Shown piece by piece: positions 1-7,167 of a stretch of 38,275 nucleotides of DNA. A program made the translations under genes and the position numbers. Position 1 is the stretch's first letter. Each line of letters begins with the position of its first letter. The DNA is from JAXDJJ01 sp034665745. Its GTDB lineage: Bacteria > Actinomycetota > CADDZG01 > WHSQ01. The stretch spans positions 1 to 38,275 of the forward strand of contig JAXDJJ010000036.1 in assembly GCA_034665745.1 (NCBI GenBank), written 5' to 3'. The notes under the pieces are model-generated. The model saw only the letters and a program-made list of their open reading frames with translations, did no database searches and was not told the DNA's origin.

Positions 1-610
1 CAACGACTCCGATACCGGGGGGCCAGATCAGGAACGGCCAGTTCTGCGCCTCGACGATCTTGACGAGCGAGAGTGAACCGGCGAGCATCGCAACGACCGC
101 TGCCGCCAGGACGATGGGCAACTCGTACGCGATCAACTGTGCAGCCGAACGAAGAGCTCCGATCAGCGCGTACTTGTTCGCGCTCGACCAACCCGCCATC
201 AGCAGTCCGATGGTCGAGACCGACCCGATCGCGAGCAGGTAGAAGATGCCGACGTCGAGGTCCTCGACGATCAGACTTCGGTCGACCGGGAGCACGAGGA
301 ACAGCATCAACACCGGCACGAAGATCGCTGCAGGCGCGAGCTTGAACACCCGTCTGTCTGCAGCCGCCGGGATGATGTCTTCCTTGTAGATGAACTTGAT
401 GCCGTCGGCCAAGGTCTGGGCCCACCCGTGGAAGCCACCCGCATACATCGGGCCGAGGCGATGCTGGAGATGACCCAGCTCCTTGTGCAAGGCATAACCA
501 CCAGCCAGAGCACCAACCGGAACGACGGTGAGGATGACCAGCAGCTTGATGATCAACAACTGCCACGCGGTGATCGTGAACTCGAGACCGAGGAGTGAGA
601 GGTCGTACAT
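1..610 (-). CDS. nuoH2: NADH-quinone oxidoreductase subunit H, second copy (partial, C-terminus off the window)
   Basis: This is the membrane subunit that sits against the quinone cavity of complex I and joins the peripheral arm to the proton-pumping arm. About 203 N-terminal residues are visible; the rest lies beyond the left edge. The translation begins MYDLSLLGLEF and carries the NuoH hallmarks: the stretch HRLGPMYAG near residue 55, GWAQTLADGIKFIYKED just after it, and later GWSSANKYALIGALRSAAQ before a YELP motif. The ATG shares its A with the nuoD2 stop (TGATG), so translation is probably coupled. The gene follows nuoD2 directly; in a 14-gene operon E, F and G would come between. The full-length NuoH at 10573-11793 has a different sequence, so this is a paralogue. 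Confidence 0.95.
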   Translation of the reverse strand, partial: MYDLSLLGLEFTITAWQLLIIKLLVILTVVPVGALAGGYALHKELGHLQHRLGPMYAGGFHGWAQTLADGIKFIYKEDIIPAAADRRVFKLAPAAIFVPVLMLFLVLPVDRSLIVEDLDVGIFYLLAIGSVSTIGLLMAGWSSANKYALIGALRSAAQLIAYELPIVLAAAVVAMLAGSLSLVKIVEAQNWPFLIWPPGIGVV

Positions 611-1767
611 CAGCGATCAATGTCCCCCAGCACGAAGAAGAACGAGCCGAGGATGGCGATCATGTCCGACACCAGCGTTCCTTTGAGGACCGCGGGCAGT
701 ACAGAAACGTTGTTGTAACTCGGCGTACGGATCTTCATCCGGTACGGCTTCTTGTCACCATCCGAGATCAGATAGAAGCCGAGCTCCCCCAGAGGGTTCT
801 CGGTCCGAACGTACGTCTCGCCCTCGGGGATCTGCACGACACGAGGAACCTTGCCCAGGATCGGCCCCGAAGGGATCGACTCGATGGCCTGCTCGACGAT
901 CTTGGCCGACTGCACGACCTCGTGGACGAGGACCCAGAAGCGATCGAAGCAATCACCGTTCGGCGCGGTCGATACATCCCAGTCGAACTGGTCGTAAACG
1001 AGGTAGGGCTCGTCCCTGCGGACGTCCATGTCGATACCCGAACCGCGCGCGATCGGACCGGACACTCCGTAGTTCATCGCGGTGGCCTTGTCGAGCACAC
1101 CGACATCGATCGTTCGTCCTTTGAAGATCTCGTTTCCGATCAAGAGGTTCTCGTAGTCGGGCAGCCGGTCGATGACCTGACGGACGGACGCAAGCGCAGC
1201 CGCGTAGAACCCGCGGGGAACGTCCTCCTTCAAGCCGCCGGGGCGGAAGAAACCGAAGTGCATCCGGCCCCCGGTGACGGACTCCATGACGTACTGGATG
1301 TCCTCACGTTCGCGGAACGCGTAGAACGTCGGGGTGATGGCGCCCAGCTCGGCACCGAAGCTGGCAAAGAACATCAAGTGGTTGAGGATGCGGTTCATCT
1401 CGCACATGATCACGCGCAGGTATTGCGCACGAGGCGGAACCTCGAGACCCATCAACTTCTCGATTGCCAGTGCAAGAGGCAGCTCGTTGTTGATCCCCGA
1501 CAACCAGTCCATCCGCGAAACAAGGTTGGTGATCTGCCGGTAGTCGCGCGCCTCGACGAGTTTCTCGTAACCGCGGTGCATGTAGCCGATGATCGGCTCG
1601 GCTTCGGTCAGGATCTCGCCGTCGATCGTGGCCAGCAACCGGAACACGCCGTGGGTGGCCGGATGCTGCGGCCCGACGTTCAGGATCATCTCCTGCGTCT
1701 TGAGACTCCCGGTAGAGATCTGCTTCGCCAGGTCCTCGGTGTCGATCGGTCTCTCGGTCGTGCTCAT
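610..1767 (-). CDS. nuoD2: NADH-quinone oxidoreductase subunit D, second copy
   Basis: This is the 49-kDa-type subunit of the peripheral arm, related to the large subunit of [NiFe] hydrogenases, and forms the quinone pocket with NuoB and NuoH. The 385-residue product shows the quinone-site motif HPATHGVFRLLATIDGE near residue 35, the stretch IGYMHRGYEKL, and the C-terminal motif GELGFYLISDGDKKPYRMKIR. The ATG overlaps the nuoC2 stop (ATGA) and the stop overlaps nuoH2, placing it in one translationally coupled unit nuoA2-B2-C2-D2-H2. It is clearly distinct from NuoD at 16252-17493, so the genome carries two complex I peripheral arms. Confidence 0.96.
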   Translation of the reverse strand: MSTTERPIDTEDLAKQISTGSLKTQEMILNVGPQHPATHGVFRLLATIDGEILTEAEPIIGYMHRGYEKLVEARDYRQITNLVSRMDWLSGINNELPLALAIEKLMGLEVPPRAQYLRVIMCEMNRILNHLMFFASFGAELGAITPTFYAFREREDIQYVMESVTGGRMHFGFFRPGGLKEDVPRGFYAAALASVRQVIDRLPDYENLLIGNEIFKGRTIDVGVLDKATAMNYGVSGPIARGSGIDMDVRRDEPYLVYDQFDWDVSTAPNGDCFDRFWVLVHEVVQSAKIVEQAIESIPSGPILGKVPRVVQIPEGETYVRTENPLGELGFYLISDGDKKPYRMKIRTPSYNNVSVLPAVLKGTLVSDMIAILGSFFFVLGDIDR

Positions 1768-2318
1768 CGGCCACCTGCCGCAGCTTCTTCGGGATCCTTG
1801 GCCCCCGGCCAGTCCTTGATGTTGCGCGACGGCAGCTTGAACGACCGGCGCATCGGGGTACCGGCGAAATCTTCGGGAAGGTAGAGGTTCACGAGCTTCG
1901 GGTGACCTTCGAAATCGATCCCGAACATCTCGTGGGTCTCACGCTCGTGCCACAACGCACCTCCGAACACGTTCGTGATGGTCGGACACACCGGGTTCTC
2001 GAGATCGACCGGGACGTGAACGTTCACGTGGATGACGTGGTTCGGTGAGTAAAGGTGGATAAGGACCTCGAGACCGCCGTGCTTCGTGACGTCCTCGCCA
2101 CCGAACTCGGTGCGGTCGACGGCGGAGAGGAACGTGAAGTATTCGCACTGGAGGCCATCCGCCGTGCGCAAGGTCGAGACCACGTCAACCACGCGCGCCG
2201 GGGCGCAGGTGACGTCGATCTGACCGTGACTCACACCAGACGCGCTGATCGAGTCACCCAACGCGCTCGAGACGCGCTCCAAGGCTTGTTCCGGCGTGAC
2301 CCTGTCGATGACCGGCAT
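1764..2318 (-). CDS. nuoC2: NADH-quinone oxidoreductase subunit C, second copy
   Basis: This is the 30-kDa-type peripheral subunit, with no cofactor, that packs against NuoD and NuoB. The 184-residue product has the family signature: HLYSPNHVIHVNVHVP near residue 90, then FGGALWHERETHEMFGIDFEGHPKLVNLYLPEDF, ending with MRRSFKLPSRNIKDWPGA. In NuoC the W-x-E-R-E-x-x-[DE]-M-[FY]-G-[IV] block is the diagnostic part. The start ATG lies four bases downstream of the nuoB2 stop and the gene overlaps nuoD2 by four bases. It stays a separate gene, not fused to nuoD as in some bacteria. Confidence 0.95.
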   Translation of the reverse strand: MPVIDRVTPEQALERVSSALGDSISASGVSHGQIDVTCAPARVVDVVSTLRTADGLQCEYFTFLSAVDRTEFGGEDVTKHGGLEVLIHLYSPNHVIHVNVHVPVDLENPVCPTITNVFGGALWHERETHEMFGIDFEGHPKLVNLYLPEDFAGTPMRRSFKLPSRNIKDWPGAKDPEEAAAGGR

Positions 2319-2322
2319 GCGT

Positions 2323-2853
2323 CTAGATCCCTCCCGCCAGACCGGGCTCGGGGATGTGCGGGATGGCCGGCTCGTTCCCAGCCCACTTGTGCCGGATGTC
2401 TTCGCCCTGGATCATCTGTTGCAACCGGATGACTCCCTGAAGCAACGCTTCGGGTCGCGGTGGACACCCCGGGACGTACACGTCGACGGGGATGATCTGG
2501 TCGACCCCCTTGGTGACCGAATACGAATCCCAGTACGGACCCCCACAGTTCGCGCACGATCCCATCGAGATCACGTACTTAGGCTCGGGCATCTGGTCGT
2601 AGACGCGCTTCAGAGGCGCAGCCATCTTGTCCGTGACTGTGCCGGCGACTACTAGGAGGTCGGCCTGCCGAGGCGATGCGGGGAACGGGATGACGCCGAA
2701 ACGGATGATGTCGAACTTCGTTGCGAATGCTGCCCCCATCTCGATCCCGCAGCACGCAAGTCCGAACTGCATGCACCACAGCGAGTACTTCCTGGACCAG
2801 TTCAGAACCCACGATGCAGGTCCGGGGAGCTTTACCTTCTCCATCACAGCCAT
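2323..2853 (-). CDS. nuoB2: NADH-quinone oxidoreductase subunit B, second copy
   Basis: This subunit carries the terminal 4Fe-4S cluster N2 that passes electrons to quinone. The 176-residue product has the tandem cysteines C34-C35 (GLACCGIEM), C100 (SMGSCANCGG) and C130 (PGCPPRPE), the expected four ligands. It also has C27 and C103, which the first copy lacks. I chose ATG at 2853 (MAVMEK): AGAAGG lies seven bases upstream, whereas the ATG at 2844, fused to the nuoA2 stop, has no good ribosome site. The gene overlaps the end of nuoA2 by 10 bases. A longer in-frame extension through nuoA2 is unlikely to be translated. Confidence 0.95.
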   Translation of the reverse strand: MAVMEKVKLPGPASWVLNWSRKYSLWCMQFGLACCGIEMGAAFATKFDIIRFGVIPFPASPRQADLLVVAGTVTDKMAAPLKRVYDQMPEPKYVISMGSCANCGGPYWDSYSVTKGVDQIIPVDVYVPGCPPRPEALLQGVIRLQQMIQGEDIRHKWAGNEPAIPHIPEPGLAGGI

Positions 2854-3212
2854 TCGAGAACCTTCTTCTTGATCGCGTAGAGCAGGGCCAGGGCGAGGAT
2901 CGCGATGAACACGATCATCTCGATGAACGCTTGGGTTCCAAGTTTCTGGAAGACGATCGCCCACGGGAACAGGAAGACCGCTTCGACGTCGAAAACCACG
3001 AAGAGAAGGGCAAAGACGTAGTAGCGGACGTTGCTCTGGGCCCAGCCGGTGCCGATGGGATCGATCCCCGACTCGTAGGTCGTGGATTTCTCGTAGCTGG
3101 GAAGGTTCGGCCGCAGCAATCGGGAGAGTGCCAGGGTGCCGAAAACGAGGACCACCCCGACGATGACGAAGATTCCGATCGTGACGTACTGGCCGAAGTA
3201 GCCCTCAGGCAC
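2844..3212 (-). CDS. nuoA2: NADH-quinone oxidoreductase subunit A, second copy
   Basis: This is a small membrane subunit with three transmembrane helices, next to NuoH and NuoJ at the quinone end. The 122-residue product has the expected hydrophobic segments at about 10-32, 65-88 and 95-118, and the conserved loop KSTTYESGIDPIGTGWAQ, where the ESG/ECG turn is diagnostic. Here that position is Ser, whereas the first copy has Cys (YECGI). The start is GTG. A possible AGGAG lies about 12 bases upstream, farther than usual. It is the first gene of the second nuo cluster and is divergent from the metalloprotease gene, so its promoter should lie within 3213-3359. Confidence 0.94.
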   Translation of the reverse strand: MPEGYFGQYVTIGIFVIVGVVLVFGTLALSRLLRPNLPSYEKSTTYESGIDPIGTGWAQSNVRYYVFALLFVVFDVEAVFLFPWAIVFQKLGTQAFIEMIVFIAILALALLYAIKKKVLEWL

Positions 3213-3359
3213 TTTAGGAACTCGCTCCTACGTTGGTCGGATGTTCGACAGGTTGCAAAACCCCTGGAAACAGGCCAGAAACTAACACCTGGACCCGCCC
3301 CTCCACGGCCTCGTTCGTTCGTTCGTGAACGCTCCGCGCACGCCTACGATTGAGCCACG
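3213..3359. promoter_or_regulatory. Divergent intergenic region between nuoA2 and the metalloprotease
   Basis: This is the largest gap in the window (147 bp). It must hold the promoters of both divergent genes. It contains four TCGT units in a row at 3311-3326 and three CCTGG/CCAG elements at 3263-3267, 3275-3278 and 3288-3292 in alternating orientation. I see no convincing -35/-10 pair for nuoA2 and no match to the palindrome found upstream of the first nuo operon. Confidence 0.45.
3345..3350 (+). promoter_or_regulatory. Candidate -10 element of the metalloprotease gene
   Basis: TACGAT fits the actinobacterial TANNNT -10 pattern and ends nine bases before the ATG. With no Shine-Dalgarno sequence in between, a leaderless or near-leaderless mRNA is likely. 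No clear -35 box is visible. Confidence 0.3.
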
Positions 3360-4151
3360 ATGGCGATGGGATACGAGCCCGAAGACGAGGGTTACGAGCG
3401 CCAGGTTCGCCGCCGCTCAACGGTCATCCGGATGATCGCGCTGGTAGTGGTGCTGGCCTTGGCCGCGACCTATGCAGGGCTGAACCTCATATCTGTCCTT
3501 CGGGACCGGAACCCGATCGTGCCCGAAGCCGGCATTGCCGACGATCGAGGGTTCAAGTTCCTGAACCTCGATCCGACGACCCATCAACCGGTCCGCTACG
3601 ACCCCTGCACTCCCCTGCACTACGTGATCAACCCCGAGCACGCTCCCAAGGGTGGGATCGAAGACGTCCAGGGCGCGATCGCACTGGCGTCCCAGGCGAC
3701 CGGGATCCCGTTCGCATTCGATGGCGAGGTCGACGAGCCCGTGACCAAGGACCGGGCCTTCGTCCAGGAAGGGCGCTACGGACACAGGTGGGCACCCGTC
3801 TTGATCGGCTGGATCCCCTTCGATGCCACCATCTTCAAGGTCGACGATGTAGGCGTTGCGGGAAGCGCGATCGAGAGGAACTCCAAAGGTCAGTTGGTGT
3901 ACGTGACGGGCCACGTCCTGCTGAACGGCGCCGACCAGCTCGACAACGGGTTCCGTCCCGGAAAGACCTGGGGCAAGGTCATCCTCCACGAGCTTGGGCA
4001 CGTTCTCGGTCTCGACCATGTCGCCGATCCCGCTCAGGTCATGAATCCAAGTTTGGTGTCGTCACCCGCTGCATGGGGCACCGGCGATCGTGCGGGCCTA
4101 ACCCTGCTCGGTGCGGGGGCCGGTTGCCTCGAGGTTCCAGAGGTTCCCTAG
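3360..4151 (+). CDS. Membrane-anchored matrixin-type zinc metalloprotease
   Basis: This is probably an extracytoplasmic metallopeptidase of the metzincin (M10/matrixin-like) group. The 263-residue product has a short charged N-terminus, one transmembrane or uncleaved signal segment at about 22-43, then the catalytic domain. The zinc motif HELGHVLGLDH at 210-220 gives H210, H214 and H220 as ligands and E211 as the general base; a Met-turn follows at VMNP (M228). C83 and C256 could form a disulfide. No prodomain cysteine switch is apparent. It sits alone on the plus strand between two nuo clusters, convergent with nuoN (11 bp between stops). Nothing in its sequence ties it to respiration, and its substrate is unknown. 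Confidence 0.85.
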   Translation: MAMGYEPEDEGYERQVRRRSTVIRMIALVVVLALAATYAGLNLISVLRDRNPIVPEAGIADDRGFKFLNLDPTTHQPVRYDPCTPLHYVINPEHAPKGGIEDVQGAIALASQATGIPFAFDGEVDEPVTKDRAFVQEGRYGHRWAPVLIGWIPFDATIFKVDDVGVAGSAIERNSKGQLVYVTGHVLLNGADQLDNGFRPGKTWGKVILHELGHVLGLDHVADPAQVMNPSLVSSPAAWGTGDRAGLTLLGAGAGCLEVPEVP

Positions 4152-4162
4152 AAGAAGCCGTT

Positions 4163-5647
4163 CTAGAAGAAGAACGTGGCGTCCCGCGCGAGGTCGAAGA
4201 GCGGTCCCCACACGACCCCAAGCCCGAGCGTCGCGAGGGCGGTAACCGCGATCACCGCGTTCGAGGGGATACCCCCGTTTGCGCGCAACGCCTGATCCTC
4301 GTCGGGCTCTTGCATGTACATCACGACAAGCACGCGGAGATAGAAGAACGCGGCGATAGCACTCGCGAGAACCCCGATGACCGCGAGCCACGTGTAGCCC
4401 TGATCGATGGCCGCGCCGAAGACGAGCAGCTTGCCGATGAACCCAGAGGTCAAAGGAACCCCGGCAAGAGACAACATGAACAACGTCAATGCTCCGGCCA
4501 GCGCGGGGCGTTCGTAGAACAGACCGCGGTACGCGCTCAGGCGCATGCGGTCTTCATCCCGACCTTCGATCACGGACACGACCGCGAACGCACCGAGCAC
4601 CGTGAGCCCATAGGTCGCGAGATAGAACAACGAACCCGAAACACCCCTGTCACTAGCGGCGATAACCCCAACGAGGACGAACCCGGCATGGGCGATCGAC
4701 GAATAGGCGAGCAATCGCTTCAGGTCTTCTTGGACGACCGCAAGGACGGACCCGACGATCATCGTGAGCACTGCGATGCCGATGAGGATCGGCCGCCAAT
4801 CGCCCCTCAAGGGAAACAGGATGGCGTCGAACAGGCGCAGGATCGCAGCGAACCCCGCGAGCTTCGAGCCTGCCGCCATGAATCCAGTGACCGGCGAGGG
4901 CGCGCCTTGGTACGCGTCGGGCGTCCATGAATGGAACGGCACGGCCGCAACCTTGAAGCCGAGGCCGACGATCAGGAAACCGGTGGCAAGGACCAATAGT
5001 CCAAGGCCACTGGACGGCGTCGTCGCGAGGAAGTGCGCGACCCCCTCGCTTGCTCCAGGTGTCGTGACACCGTAGAGGTTGGTGGTGCCCGTGGCGCCGT
5101 AGACCATCGCGATCCCGAGCAAGAAGAAGGCCGACGAGAAGCTCCCAAGGAGGAAGTACTTGAGGGCCGACTCTTGGCTGTTCAAAGAGTGCTGACGGAA
5201 CCCGACCATCACGTACAGGCCGATCGAAAATGTCTCGAGCGCGAGGAACATCACGATCAGGTCCGCGGCGGAGGCCATGAGCATCATCCCGGCGGCAACG
5301 AACAGGGTTAGCGCGTAGAACTCCCCTTCCTCGATGCCCGCACGAGTGAGGTGATCGCGTGCGCACCACACGGTCAGGATCCCGAAGACGACCAAGGTCA
5401 CCTTCACGAAGATCGAGAATCCGTCGAGCGCCACCATCCCGGATAGTTGGGTCTCCGCTGCGCCCCACTGGTCGATCGCTAGCCAGCCGGCAAAACCGAA
5501 GGCAACCGTCGACAGAACCGGCAGATGCAGCCTGTTCCACATGTTCCCGGTGAACCCGTCGAGCACGAGCAGCACGAGAGCTGCCACGCACAGAACGATC
5601 TCGGGAGCGATAGCAGCAAGTTGAACGTCAGGAGGGGTGAACGGCAT
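4163..5647 (-). CDS. nuoN: NADH-quinone oxidoreductase subunit N
   Basis: This is one of the three antiporter-like proton-pumping subunits of complex I. The 494-residue product is highly hydrophobic (about 14 helices expected) and has the family landmarks: FLALETFSIGLYVMVGF near 133-149 with the key glutamate, KVAAVPFHSWTPDAYQGAPSPVTGFMA near 232-258 with the conserved lysine and PFH.W.PD motif, and EDLKRLLAYSSIAHAGF near 308-324. The length is normal for NuoN. The ATG overlaps the nuoM stop (TGATG). It is the last gene of the nuoA-N operon; its stop lies 11 bp from the stop of the convergent metalloprotease. Confidence 0.97.
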   Translation of the reverse strand: MPFTPPDVQLAAIAPEIVLCVAALVLLVLDGFTGNMWNRLHLPVLSTVAFGFAGWLAIDQWGAAETQLSGMVALDGFSIFVKVTLVVFGILTVWCARDHLTRAGIEEGEFYALTLFVAAGMMLMASAADLIVMFLALETFSIGLYVMVGFRQHSLNSQESALKYFLLGSFSSAFFLLGIAMVYGATGTTNLYGVTTPGASEGVAHFLATTPSSGLGLLVLATGFLIVGLGFKVAAVPFHSWTPDAYQGAPSPVTGFMAAGSKLAGFAAILRLFDAILFPLRGDWRPILIGIAVLTMIVGSVLAVVQEDLKRLLAYSSIAHAGFVLVGVIAASDRGVSGSLFYLATYGLTVLGAFAVVSVIEGRDEDRMRLSAYRGLFYERPALAGALTLFMLSLAGVPLTSGFIGKLLVFGAAIDQGYTWLAVIGVLASAIAAFFYLRVLVVMYMQEPDEDQALRANGGIPSNAVIAVTALATLGLGVVWGPLFDLARDATFFF

Positions 5648-7167
5648 CAGGGGCCAACCCCCTCAGCCACACCGGACGCGGGAAGCACGCTGCCTTCTTT
5701 CAGTTGGATCACAACGCGGTCCGCCGCAGGGCCGATCCGATCGAGGAACGGCTTCGGATACATGCCGATCACCACGATCAAGGCGAGAACGGGTGCGAGC
5801 ATGCCGAGTTCGCGCCAGCGCAGGTCGACGATCGAGGAGTTCTCCTCGTTCGTCACCGGACCCTGGAACACCCGCTGGTAAGCCCACAAGAGATAGATCG
5901 CGGCAAGCACGATCCCGAACGCTGCAGGGATCACCCACCAACTGAATGCCGTGAACGTTCCGAGGAGTATCAGGAACTCTCCGACGAAACCGTTCAGCCC
6001 CGGAAGCCCTATCGAAGACAGCGCCACGAACAGGAAGATGCCTGCCATCACGGGCACCGATCGAGCCAGTCCACCGAAGTCCGCGATCTCACGTGTGTGC
6101 CTGCGCTCGTACAACGCGCCGACGAGCATGAACAACGCACCGGTCGAGAGTCCGTGGTTCACCATCTGCAGAACGCCACCACTCATCCCTGCTGAGGTTC
6201 CAACGAAGACTCCTAGCACCACGAAGCCCAGGTGTGCGACCGACGAATAGGCGATCAAGCGTTTGAGATCCTTCTGCATCATCGCGACCGCCGCCCCGTA
6301 AACGATCCCGATGATCGCGAGCGCGACGACCATCGGCGTGAGTTCGCGGGCCGCATCGGGGAACAACGGGATAGCGAAACGGATCAGTCCATAGACCCCC
6401 ATCTTCAGCATCACCGCGGCCAGCATCACTGAACCGGCAGTAGGTGCTTCGGTGTGAGCGTCGGGCAACCACGTATGCAACGGGAACAACGGCACCTTCA
6501 CCGCGAACGATGCGAAGAACCCTAAGAACAACAGACGCTGGGTGCCCAAGGTCAACGGCGTACCGAGCAACTCGCGGTAGTCGAATGTCGGATTCCCGGT
6601 CGCCGCGAAATACAGGAACAGGATCGCGACGAGCATCAGCAGCGAGCCGACGAGCGTGAATAGGAAGAACTTCATCGATGCATACACCCGGCGCCCGTAG
6701 CCCCAGATGCCGATCAAGAAATACATCGGGATCAAGGTGACTTCCCAGAACAGATAGAAGAGGAAGAGGTCCAGCGCACAGAAGACCCCGAGCATCCCGG
6801 TCTCGAGGATGAGCAAGAACACGAAGTAGGGCTTCACCCGCGCCGTGATGGACCACGATGCCAACACTCCGAGGGGCATCAAGAAGGTCGTGAGCATCAC
6901 CATCCACAGGCTGATCCCGTCGATGCCGGTGACGTACCCGATGCTCCACTGGGGGATCCACGAAGCTTCGGATCCAAGTTGGAACCCGGGGGCCGCGGCA
7001 TCGAAATCGAACAGCACGAACAAGGAGACGGCGAACGTCGCAACCGTGATCGCCAGCGCCGCCCATCGCGCGATATCCGGCTTGTCCTTGGGAACCCACA
7101 ACGCGAGGAGTAGGGCACCCGCCAACGGAATGAAGATCGCGATGTCGAGCATCGGGAGATCGCTCAT
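5647..7167 (-). CDS. nuoM: NADH-quinone oxidoreductase subunit M
   Basis: This is the second antiporter-like subunit of the membrane arm. The 506-residue product shows the NuoM signatures: FYLFWEVTLIPMYFLIGIWGYG with the conserved glutamate, KVPLFPLHTWLPDAHTEAPT around residues 225-245 with the pumping lysine, and QKDLKRLIAYSSVAHLGFV. The late helix VGEFLILLG resembles the usual NuoM C-terminal half. The ATG overlaps the nuoL stop by four bases, and the stop is fused to the nuoN start, so L, M and N should be made in a coupled series. Confidence 0.97.
   Translation of the reverse strand: MSDLPMLDIAIFIPLAGALLLALWVPKDKPDIARWAALAITVATFAVSLFVLFDFDAAAPGFQLGSEASWIPQWSIGYVTGIDGISLWMVMLTTFLMPLGVLASWSITARVKPYFVFLLILETGMLGVFCALDLFLFYLFWEVTLIPMYFLIGIWGYGRRVYASMKFFLFTLVGSLLMLVAILFLYFAATGNPTFDYRELLGTPLTLGTQRLLFLGFFASFAVKVPLFPLHTWLPDAHTEAPTAGSVMLAAVMLKMGVYGLIRFAIPLFPDAARELTPMVVALAIIGIVYGAAVAMMQKDLKRLIAYSSVAHLGFVVLGVFVGTSAGMSGGVLQMVNHGLSTGALFMLVGALYERRHTREIADFGGLARSVPVMAGIFLFVALSSIGLPGLNGFVGEFLILLGTFTAFSWWVIPAAFGIVLAAIYLLWAYQRVFQGPVTNEENSSIVDLRWRELGMLAPVLALIVVIGMYPKPFLDRIGPAADRVVIQLKEGSVLPASGVAEGVGP

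Noticed and set aside
595..1884. Long plus-strand open frame (429 codons) opposite nuoD2 and nuoC2
   Set aside because: It is a shadow of the GC-rich real genes on the minus strand: composition is rich in Arg, Asp, His and Gln, it shows no domain, and it crosses a gene boundary.
3308..3330. TCGT tandem run as a phase-variable repeat or CRISPR-like element
   Set aside because: Only four units are present, they are not in a coding frame, and there are no spaced repeats. It is too short to support either idea.
3350..4930. 526-codon plus-strand frame overlapping the metalloprotease and nuoN
   Set aside because: It runs through two real genes in the wrong frame or strand; the metalloprotease frame has the intact zinc motif and explains the region.
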